DNA of 6,424 nt, taken from contig CAZOBP010000158.1 of assembly GCA_964577995.1 (NCBI GenBank), positions 1-6,424 of the forward strand, written 5' to 3'. Shown piece by piece: positions 1 through 5,929 of the stretch. The position numbers were made by a program, and so were the translations under genes. Within the stretch, counting starts at the first letter, position 1; each line of letters begins with the position of its first letter. This stretch comes from JAUVXJ01 sp964577995. GTDB lineage: Bacteria; Chloroflexota; Anaerolineae; UBA7937; B3-Chlor. Under the pieces are notes generated by a model. It searched no databases, had not been told where the DNA came from, and was given only the letters and a program-made list of their open reading frames with translations.

Positions 1-45
1 TTGGATCTGCCGACTGATAACCTCCCTCAGATCTTGCGTTGCCAT
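1..45 (-). CDS. Start of an unidentified protein (5' end only, truncated by window edge)
   Basis: Only the first 15 codons are present. They read MATQDLREVISRQIQ and then run off the window. The ATG at 45-43 lies 13 bp after the stop codon of the AOR-family gene and is preceded by a strong purine-rich Shine-Dalgarno (AGGGGGAG) with a 7-nt spacer, which is why I accept it as a real start. The peptide is hydrophilic and probably helical, with no signal peptide or membrane segment so far. Its position makes it the next gene of the same operon. Downstream partners of AOR enzymes are often MoaD/ThiS-like proteins, ferredoxin-type subunits or oxidoreductases, but 15 residues cannot identify a family. 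Confidence 0.75.
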   Translation of the reverse strand, partial: MATQDLREVISRQIQ

Positions 46-52
46 GTGCGTT

Positions 53-60
53 CTCCCCCT
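53..60 (-). promoter_or_regulatory. Shine-Dalgarno for the truncated gene at 1-45
   Basis: The minus strand reads AGGGGGAG, then 7 nt, then ATG. The site overlaps the TAG stop (61-59) of the upstream AOR-family gene, so a ribosome terminating there sits directly on the next initiation site. This supports translational coupling. Confidence 0.7.
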
Positions 61-1762
61 ATTCCTCAGGCGGCAAGCCCAGCGCCCTCAGGGCCTGCTC
101 ATCAGGTATGCCTTCCTCGTCCCAGTGTCGCAGTTCGTAGTACAGTCTCTTGCTCTCCAAGTGCTTGTCGGGCTTCTCCATGCCGCCCACGATTCTCTGA
201 GGGAGCACGTCCTGCGCGGATGACACACCCAGACGGGCGTTCATGAGTCTCTCCAACTGAAAGATCCGCTCTCCTACCTCCTTGAGCGATGGCACAGTGT
301 AGTCCAGGCCGGTGACGCACTGCAATGCTCGGGCATACACCTTGTAGCCCAGGGTGGCGTGCAGGAACACACAGATGATGAGGGAATCACGCACGCTGCC
401 CGAGTCCTGGCGGTCCTTGACCATGTCCGCCAATTGCTGAGCCGTGAACTCGTTGCCGAAGATCTCCGGTCGCACAGTCCACGCCCGGCAGTGGCATCCT
501 CCGCGGTTGTTGGTGGCATAGGAGAGGGCCATACCCAAGAACGCTCTGGGGTCGTATGCCGAAAGTTCGAGACCCTTGGCATGCATTCCGAAATCCACCC
601 CGAGTCTCTCCTGAGCGACGCGGACTCCAGCGGCGAGGAGGTCCCCTTCATCCTCCCGCTTACTGATCTTCTCAATCAACGGCAGGACCATCTCGGGTGA
701 ATCAAAGCTATCCTGGTACTCGCGGTAGAAGCTGATGGCACTGCCCGCGGAGATCGTATCCAGCCCGTACTCGTTGCAGAGGTCATTCGCTCTGACGATG
801 GTGGTATAGTCGCTCACTGTGTTCTGCGGGCCAAAGGCCCACAGTGATTCATACTCCGGCGCTTCCAGTTCGATGCCATCTATGGTCACGTGCTTTCGAC
901 AGCGAACGGGACAGCCAGGGCAGGTTGTGCTCCTCGTGACGTAGTCCCGCAGGATGCGCTCCCCATCCAGGTTGCCGGCACCATCGAAGGAACGCCGCTG
1001 ATGGTTGGCAGTGGGCCAGCCTTCGAACTCGTTCACCTGCGTGACCAGTTCCACCGTACCCAGTCGAGCCTGACGCTCCATCAGCTCTTCGTTGGCCTTG
1101 AGCGCCTCCACCGCGTCCCTGATGAGAGGTGCCAACCGATCGGGCTGGGCAACACTGGGGCGCTGCGTGCCCCTCACCACCAGGGCCTTGAGGTTCTTGC
1201 TGCCCATCACCGCACCCAGGCCGCAACGCCCGGCTGAGTGACCCTCGTCCCCGCGAATGCAGGCCATGTGCACAACGTTCTCACCGGCCGGTCCTATCAA
1301 CGCCACCTGATGCCCGGGATACTCCGCCTCTAGCACTTCCCTGGCCTCAGATGTATTGAGGCCCCACACGTCGGCCCGGGCCAGGATTCGTACCTGTTCG
1401 TCCTCCACGAGGACAATAGAGGGCTCTGCCGCCCGTCCCCGCAGCACGTAGGCGGTGCTGCCGGTCCTGGCCAGTGCGTTGCCGAACCGCCCGCCCATCC
1501 AGGTGCCGGCCATGAGGCCAGTCAGCGGGGAATGCCCGTAGAAGACCACCCTGTTGGCGCCGGGCACACCTGTGGCGTTCAGTGGTCCCACCGCGACGAT
1601 GAGGGGGCTGGACTCATGCAATGGCACCCAGCCCTCTCGGTAGAAATCATGCATCAACTTGGCAGCGAGTCCTAGGCCACCGATGTACTGCCGCTGGGTC
1701 TCCCCTGATACGGGAAGCAGCTCCGTTCGTCTCGCTGAGAGGTCAACGACCTTGGTGTTCAT
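59..1762 (-). CDS. Aldehyde:ferredoxin oxidoreductase (AOR) family tungsten/molybdenum enzyme
   Basis: 567 residues, somewhat shorter than the roughly 600-residue archaeal AORs. Known AORs interconvert aldehydes and carboxylates with ferredoxin, using a bis-pterin tungsten or molybdenum cofactor and one 4Fe-4S cluster in the cytoplasm. The N-terminal domain (about 1-200) has YIGGLGLAAK at 26-35 and the family signature AGRCGLGAVMGSKNLKA at 177-193. The cluster ligands are CPGCPVRC (C281, C284, C288) and a distal C464 in DSLIIC. Other family motifs are PEYESLWAFG (302-311), GLDTISAG (333-340), RGGCH with H424, and ERLMNARLG (504-512). I chose the ATG at 1762: an in-frame ATG at 1891 would add 43 residues unlike the family and overlap the methyltransferase gene, whereas 1762 has AAAGGA 7 nt upstream. 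The substrate is unknown. It could oxidise an aldehyde or, as in the BamB branch, handle an aromatic acyl compound. Confidence 0.95.
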   Translation of the reverse strand: MNTKVVDLSARRTELLPVSGETQRQYIGGLGLAAKLMHDFYREGWVPLHESSPLIVAVGPLNATGVPGANRVVFYGHSPLTGLMAGTWMGGRFGNALARTGSTAYVLRGRAAEPSIVLVEDEQVRILARADVWGLNTSEAREVLEAEYPGHQVALIGPAGENVVHMACIRGDEGHSAGRCGLGAVMGSKNLKALVVRGTQRPSVAQPDRLAPLIRDAVEALKANEELMERQARLGTVELVTQVNEFEGWPTANHQRRSFDGAGNLDGERILRDYVTRSTTCPGCPVRCRKHVTIDGIELEAPEYESLWAFGPQNTVSDYTTIVRANDLCNEYGLDTISAGSAISFYREYQDSFDSPEMVLPLIEKISKREDEGDLLAAGVRVAQERLGVDFGMHAKGLELSAYDPRAFLGMALSYATNNRGGCHCRAWTVRPEIFGNEFTAQQLADMVKDRQDSGSVRDSLIICVFLHATLGYKVYARALQCVTGLDYTVPSLKEVGERIFQLERLMNARLGVSSAQDVLPQRIVGGMEKPDKHLESKRLYYELRHWDEEGIPDEQALRALGLPPEE

Positions 1763-1766
1763 CGTA

Positions 1767-2768
1767 CTATCCTTTGCGAGCGACGATGACGACCATGGGG
1801 CTGGGATCAGGCAGTCTATGGGCCACGGGATCCCCGAAACCTGCATCCAGCAGCCACTGCTTGATGTCGCTGGCAGGATACTCCGCGGCACCCTGGTTTT
1901 CCAGCATCATGAGCAGCGCAAAGGTGCCACTGACGGGGGGATTGACTCCGTCGTCCTCCAGGTAGAACTCGTTGACGACTACCAGTCCTCCCTCGATCAA
2001 TGCGTCGTGGCTCTTGCGGAGAAGAGCCCTGCAATCCTCCTCGGTGTTGTCGTGCAGGATGTTGGCCAAGAGGACCACATCATAGCCTTCTCCAAGGCTA
2101 GGGGCATTGAAGTCCCCTCCCTGGAAGGATATGCGGTCGCTCAACCCATAGCTGGCGATGGTTTCCTCTGCCAACTCACGCACTGGCGACAAGTCGAGAA
2201 TCACCGCCTGCAAGTCCGGGTTCTTCTGGGTCAGCAGCATGGAGTAGGTGCCCACCCCGCCGCCCACGTCCAGCAGCTTGTTGCGGCCATCCAGGTCAAC
2301 GCAGTCCGGCAGGGCGGTGCCATTCATCAGTGCCAGGTCGTGGAGGGCGAGCAAAAAGTTGCGAGCCCTGGCCGCATCTCGCCGCAGGCGCTCCGTCATC
2401 GGGGGCATCTGAGCCTGGTCCGTTTGCACCGCCTGAGCCAACTGGCCCCAGGGTTGATAGAACTCCTGCTCTTTCGTGACCACGCGACCGATGTAGCTGG
2501 GTTTGCCTTTCACCAGGAACTCGTCGGCCGCGGGCGAGTTGGCGTATCTCTCCCCAGCCTTCTCCAGCAGTCCCTGAGCGACACACGCGTTGAGCAGTAG
2601 CTCGGTCGACCTGGCAGCGGCTCCCACGCGCGACGCCACCTCTGGCGCCGTTAGCGGATCCTCCGCCAGCACATCGTAGATGCCTAGTTCGTTGCTGCCC
2701 AACAAGATCGCCGATGCCTGATACGCGTACAGCATCTCCATCAGCGATCCCAGATCGAGTTCCGCCAT
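1767..2768 (-). CDS. SAM-dependent O-methyltransferase (acetylserotonin/hydroxyneurosporene OMT type)
   Basis: 333 residues, the usual length for this family, which moves a methyl group from S-adenosylmethionine to a hydroxyl of a small, often aromatic, molecule. Residues about 12-85 form the winged-helix dimerisation domain (LGSNELGIYDVLAEDPLTAP, 23-42). The Rossmann methyltransferase domain follows. SAM-binding motif I is LLDVGGGVGTYS (165-176), an acidic strand end is at ILDLSP (190-195), GGDF (217-220) probably contacts adenine, and ILHD (237-240) carries the likely catalytic base H239. The C-terminal substrate lid and helix end in VVIVARKG. Many relatives have HDW where this protein has HDN (N241). 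The ATG follows AAGGAG with a 5-nt spacer, 13 bp after the amidohydrolase stop. The acceptor is unknown. A carotenoid role like CrtF is possible from similarity alone but not supported by the neighbours. Confidence 0.92.
   Translation of the reverse strand: MAELDLGSLMEMLYAYQASAILLGSNELGIYDVLAEDPLTAPEVASRVGAAARSTELLLNACVAQGLLEKAGERYANSPAADEFLVKGKPSYIGRVVTKEQEFYQPWGQLAQAVQTDQAQMPPMTERLRRDAARARNFLLALHDLALMNGTALPDCVDLDGRNKLLDVGGGVGTYSMLLTQKNPDLQAVILDLSPVRELAEETIASYGLSDRISFQGGDFNAPSLGEGYDVVLLANILHDNTEEDCRALLRKSHDALIEGGLVVVNEFYLEDDGVNPPVSGTFALLMMLENQGAAEYPASDIKQWLLDAGFGDPVAHRLPDPSPMVVIVARKG
1770..1775 (-). promoter_or_regulatory. Shine-Dalgarno that sets the AOR-family start
   Basis: The minus strand reads AAAGGA, then TAGTACG (7 nt), then ATG at 1762. 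The TAG in the spacer is the stop of the methyltransferase gene. The site favours the ATG at 1762 over the in-frame ATG at 1891 and implies coupled translation. Confidence 0.75.
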
Positions 2769-2773
2769 CTATG

Positions 2774-2779
2774 CTCCTT
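2774..2779 (-). promoter_or_regulatory. Shine-Dalgarno for the O-methyltransferase gene
   Basis: The minus strand reads AAGGAG followed by a 5-nt spacer (CATAG) and ATG at 2768. It is a near-consensus site within the 13-bp gap after the amidohydrolase TAG stop at 2784-2782. Confidence 0.8.
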
Positions 2780-2781
2780 GT

Positions 2782-4263
2782 CTAGTGCCGCGACAGATAG
2801 AACTCCCTCGCCGACTGCTCGGCTTGGAAGCGCTCCATGGCACGAAAGATCTTCAGATCGTTGCCCGTGAGCGGAGTAATCGAGTCCCTGGTCCGCTCCC
2901 AGGCTTCCCTGAACTCGGACAACACCGAATCCTGGTCCAGAGTGGAGAGTCTACCCTGCTCGACGACGATGCGCCCGTCGACGATGACCGTCTCCACAGA
3001 GCTCCCGTTCTCGCAGTACACCAGTTGACGGAACGCATCATTGAGAGGGGCAAAGAAAGAGGTGTCCATCCTGAGCAGGGCGATGTCGGCCAGCATCCCA
3101 GGTTTCAACTCGCCCAGTTCGCCCGCCAGACCCAGCGCCTTCGTCCCACCTACCGTGGCCATGGTGACCACGTCTCTGGCCGACAGCCAGCGCCGGTGGT
3201 CCAGCTCCCGCGCACAATGGATCAAACCTGTCAACTTCAAAATGTCGAATAGAACCTGGTTGTCGCTGCTGGCGGAGCCATCGGCACCCAGGGCGATGGA
3301 GACCCCCTTCTCCTGCATGTCCAGGATGGGAGCGAATCCACTGCCCAGCTTGAGGTTGCTGGCCGGGTTGTGCACGACCGTGGCCCCGGTCTCCGCCAGT
3401 ATCTCTATATCGCGGTCATCGACCCACACGCAATGGGCCAGCGAAACAAAAGGCCCCAGCAGGCCCTGCCGGTCCATGTGGGCAATGGAGGAGCTACCGT
3501 AGATCTCCCGGCAGAGCAGCGCCTGCAATTTGGTCTCGTCCGCGTGCATGTGCACCCCGCCCTGAAACCGGGCAGCGATCTCCACCGAACCGCTCAGCAC
3601 TTTCTCCGAGCACCATTGGGGGCCCGACGGCCCGGCTAGACATCGCAGCCGGCCATTCTCAGATCGATGCCACTTCTTGAAGAAGGCTCCCAACGTCTCT
3701 AGATAGTCAGGGACGTCGAGAGCAGGCTCGTAGTCATCGGGTCCGGACGACAGGTCAGGGTCGTTCTTGATCGCAGCCTTCAGCTCGGGGCGGAGGTCTT
3801 CCACCAGAGGAGCCACGGCTGCTCTTATGCCGACGTCTCGATATGCTTCCATCACCGGATCCAGGTCCTCGATGGTCATGCCACCGTTGACCCAGAAGTG
3901 GTCCAGCACCGATGTCGTGCCCGTCCTCAGCATCTCCGCCGCCCCAAAGGCAGCAGCCAGGTAACTCTCGCGAGGGCTGAAGCGCACGCCCGAGGAGAAG
4001 AAGTCGAAGAGCCATAGCTCGAGGGGCACTCTCTCCGTCATGCCCCTGAGGTAGTTCTCCGGCGAGTGAGCGTGTGCATTGACCAGGCCTGGCATGGCCA
4101 ATAGCCCCTTACCAGGCAATGTTCTCTCTGCATTCGTGGTTTCTATGGGTGACGAACTCACCTGAGCTATGCGATTGTCCTCAACGAGGATACTCATGCC
4201 CTCTCTGAAACCGTGAGGCGACTCCTCGTCAAGGATGGAGCAGTTCTCGATCAAGATGCTCAT
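2782..4263 (-). CDS. Amidohydrolase-superfamily metal hydrolase/deaminase (cytosine deaminase / TrzA type)
   Basis: 493 residues, slightly longer than the usual 430-460. Relatives deaminate or dechlorinate N-heterocycles (S-adenosylhomocysteine, guanine, s-triazines) with one divalent metal bound in a TIM barrel. The N-terminal part (1-55) is the usual small beta domain. The ligands are all visible: HxH at NAHAH (H64, H66), H238 or H240 with catalytic E243 in HMHADE, H277 in LAHC, and D328 in LGADGSASSDN. VVHNPASNLKLGSG (297-309) is typical of this deaminase group. The C-terminal beta domain ends with VETVIVDGRIVVEQGRL (423-439), after which about 50 charged helical residues extend the protein. 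The start ATG overlaps the upstream TGA by one base (TGATG), with GAGGA 10 nt upstream. An internal M23 would remove the first beta strand and is not preferred. The substrate is unknown. A cyclic amidine, triazine-like or nucleobase-like compound would fit the family. Confidence 0.93.
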   Translation of the reverse strand: MSILIENCSILDEESPHGFREGMSILVEDNRIAQVSSSPIETTNAERTLPGKGLLAMPGLVNAHAHSPENYLRGMTERVPLELWLFDFFSSGVRFSPRESYLAAAFGAAEMLRTGTTSVLDHFWVNGGMTIEDLDPVMEAYRDVGIRAAVAPLVEDLRPELKAAIKNDPDLSSGPDDYEPALDVPDYLETLGAFFKKWHRSENGRLRCLAGPSGPQWCSEKVLSGSVEIAARFQGGVHMHADETKLQALLCREIYGSSSIAHMDRQGLLGPFVSLAHCVWVDDRDIEILAETGATVVHNPASNLKLGSGFAPILDMQEKGVSIALGADGSASSDNQVLFDILKLTGLIHCARELDHRRWLSARDVVTMATVGGTKALGLAGELGELKPGMLADIALLRMDTSFFAPLNDAFRQLVYCENGSSVETVIVDGRIVVEQGRLSTLDQDSVLSEFREAWERTRDSITPLTGNDLKIFRAMERFQAEQSAREFYLSRH

Positions 4264-5918
4264 CAGAGGTACTTCCTCAGCTTCATGAAGGCTCGTAGTA
4301 GGTCTCTAACCTTACCGACTCTATGACCGAGCCCCCGGCTTGAAGCAGATCTGACGTAACCCAGGTCCTCCAGGACCACCTGGGCGGTGTTATATCCCGG
4401 TATGCCGTTGAGGCCGCCGCCTGGATGCACGCCACTTCCCGAGAGGTACAGATCCTTGATGGGAGTTCGGTAGTTGCAGAGGGCAGGCGTCGGTCGATAG
4501 CCGAACAACTGGTCCAGGGTCATGTCCATGTGATTGGGGTTGCCAGCGATAGCACCCGTCCGACGGTACCAGTCTAGAGGTGTATGGATGACGCGACCTA
4601 TCATCGCGTCCTTGATGTTGGGCGCGTACTGGGCGGCAACATCAATCAGCTGATCGGCTGTCTCCTCCTTGATGTCGTCCCAGCTTCGCCCGCCACTCAA
4701 CTCGTAGGGGGCGAAGCAGGAAAGCCACAGGGTATGCTTGCCCGACGGCGCCAAGCTGGGGTCCTCCGCAGAGTGGACGGCGAACAGGAAGGCAGGTTCC
4801 TCAGGGAACTCGCCTCGTCTGATATCGACAAACTCGCGCTCCAAGTGGTCCACGCTAGGGCACGGCTGGACCATACTCACGATGAAGTCGGGGCCTCTCT
4901 CCCACCGCTCGAGGCTGGGCAGCTCGCTGAGAGCGCAGTCAAGCTTGAATTCGGACACGTTCGTCCCCGCCACCGTGATGTTCTTTATCTGGCGGATCAA
5001 GTGCGGCTCTAGCAGGTCCTGGTCCACAAGATCCAAGAACACCCGCTTCACGTCTATGGAGGAGACGATGCCGCGTCTGGCTTCGATTCTCTCGCCATCG
5101 CGGAGCTCCACCGCAGTGGCCCTGCCGTTCTCGACGACGATCTTGCTCACTTCCGCGTTTGCCCGGACCGTCCCTCCGTGATGCTCGATGGCCCGAACGA
5201 GCGACTCGATGAGCATCCCGCCGCCTCCCCTCGGTCGCCACTGGCCAGAGGAGTGACAGCCTCCCATGAGACAAGGGGCGTAGCCCGAGCCTAACGTTGA
5301 CGGAGCGGTCTGGCTGACGGAACCGTAGTAGGCCAGCGCTGCCCTCACGTACTCGCTCTCGAACCATTCGCTGACGACGGCCCTCGGGCTGCTGAGCACA
5401 GTCCGGATCAACCGATCTGCGTCCATACCCACGGCTCCGGCTCCATCCATGGCCCCAGCCAGTTCACCAAATGACGGGGGTGGTCCGTAGCTTACTGCCC
5501 CGAGCAGAGCGAGAAGGGCGTTGGAGAACTCGACGAAATCCCTGTACGCGTCTGCATCTTGCGCCGAGATCTCTCCGATGGCCTCACACGTCTTGTCCAC
5601 ACTCTTGTAGATAGGAACAGCCACACCGTCTAGGAAGGGGAAGAAGTACATCTCCTCCCTGACCATGTACTCCAGGCCGAACTTCTCCAATTCCAGGTCG
5701 GAAACGATGGGCGTCTCGACAACACCGCCGTGTTCACTGGCACCGATGTTGAACTTGAAGCCGGGAGCCTCGGGCAGGGCCTCTTCTGTGCTTACAAAGC
5801 CCCCTAGAACATCGTGTTTCTCCAAGACGAGGACGTTCTCTCCGGCCTTGGCCAGGTAACCTCCGCAGATCAGGCCGTTGTGCCCTCCACCAATGACTAT
5901 GATATCGTATTCTGGCAT
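4263..5918 (-). CDS. FAD-dependent oxidoreductase, phytoene dehydrogenase-like (PYROXD2/COG1233 type)
   Basis: 551 residues, a normal length for this group of amine-oxidase-fold flavoproteins. The N-terminal dinucleotide-binding fold is clear: DIIVIGGGHNGL (5-16) with the glycine motif G10-x-G12-xx-G15, and E33 in VLEKHDVLGG, which would bind the FAD ribose. GQWRPRGGGGMLIESLVRAI (225-244) and RGIVSSID (282-289) are typical of phytoene-desaturase-like enzymes. The C-terminal FAD signature is LYLSGSGVHPGGGLNG (490-505) followed by IPGYNTAQV. The last 30 or so residues form an extra basic tail rich in Arg and Lys. Related enzymes desaturate or oxidise hydrophobic or amine substrates, but the bacterial PYROXD2 branch has few characterised members. 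The ATG follows AGGGAGG with a 4-nt spacer, 9 bp after the upstream gene. Within this operon it could oxidise the pathway intermediate before or after hydrolysis. Confidence 0.93.
   Translation of the reverse strand: MPEYDIIVIGGGHNGLICGGYLAKAGENVLVLEKHDVLGGFVSTEEALPEAPGFKFNIGASEHGGVVETPIVSDLELEKFGLEYMVREEMYFFPFLDGVAVPIYKSVDKTCEAIGEISAQDADAYRDFVEFSNALLALLGAVSYGPPPSFGELAGAMDGAGAVGMDADRLIRTVLSSPRAVVSEWFESEYVRAALAYYGSVSQTAPSTLGSGYAPCLMGGCHSSGQWRPRGGGGMLIESLVRAIEHHGGTVRANAEVSKIVVENGRATAVELRDGERIEARRGIVSSIDVKRVFLDLVDQDLLEPHLIRQIKNITVAGTNVSEFKLDCALSELPSLERWERGPDFIVSMVQPCPSVDHLEREFVDIRRGEFPEEPAFLFAVHSAEDPSLAPSGKHTLWLSCFAPYELSGGRSWDDIKEETADQLIDVAAQYAPNIKDAMIGRVIHTPLDWYRRTGAIAGNPNHMDMTLDQLFGYRPTPALCNYRTPIKDLYLSGSGVHPGGGLNGIPGYNTAQVVLEDLGYVRSASSRGLGHRVGKVRDLLRAFMKLRKYL
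4274..4278 (-). promoter_or_regulatory. Weak Shine-Dalgarno and TGATG stop-start overlap for the amidohydrolase
   Basis: The minus strand reads GAGGA with a rather long 10-nt spacer before ATG at 4263. This is the least ideal site in the window. The stop of the oxidoreductase and the start of the amidohydrolase share one base (TGATG, 4265-4261), so initiation probably depends on terminating ribosomes. Confidence 0.6.
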
Positions 5919-5922
5919 TCTG

Positions 5923-5929
5923 CCTCCCT
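5923..5929 (-). promoter_or_regulatory. Shine-Dalgarno for the FAD oxidoreductase gene
   Basis: The minus strand reads AGGGAGG, then CAGA, then ATG at 5918. The site overlaps the TAG stop (5930-5928) of the preceding M29/NicX-like gene, the same stop-Shine-Dalgarno fusion seen at the far end of the window. Confidence 0.75.

Noticed and set aside
1..246. Plus-strand frame of 81 codons from the window edge
   Set aside because: It is antisense to the AOR C-terminus and the following gene start, begins with TTG at the edge and shows no protein family features.
890..1237. Antisense open frames within the AOR gene
   Set aside because: They are fully covered by a convincingly coding minus-strand frame with cluster-binding cysteines and other AOR motifs, and have no homology of their own that I recognise.
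1763..1891. 43-codon N-terminal extension of the AOR-family gene
   Set aside because: It overlaps the 3' end of the methyltransferase gene, its residues resemble no AOR N-terminus, and the ATG at 1762 has its own Shine-Dalgarno and gives the usual start.
1659..2600. Long plus-strand open frame of 313 codons
   Set aside because: It lies antisense to the O-methyltransferase gene and the start of the AOR gene. Its translation shows no recognisable domain, while the minus strand carries clear family motifs. It is a by-product of GC-rich codon use.
4266..4278. Small inverted repeat (GAGG-AAGTA-CCTC) just before the amidohydrolase start
   Set aside because: The stem is only 4 bp, lies within the last codons of the oxidoreductase and has no T-run, so it is not a convincing terminator or regulatory hairpin.
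1767..5918. Carotenoid pathway (phytoene desaturase-like plus CrtF-like methyltransferase)
   Set aside because: The two proteins share folds with CrtI and CrtF, but the oxidoreductase looks like the PYROXD2 branch. No phytoene synthase, hydratase or cyclase is present, and the amidohydrolase, AOR and M29-like neighbours do not fit carotenoid synthesis.
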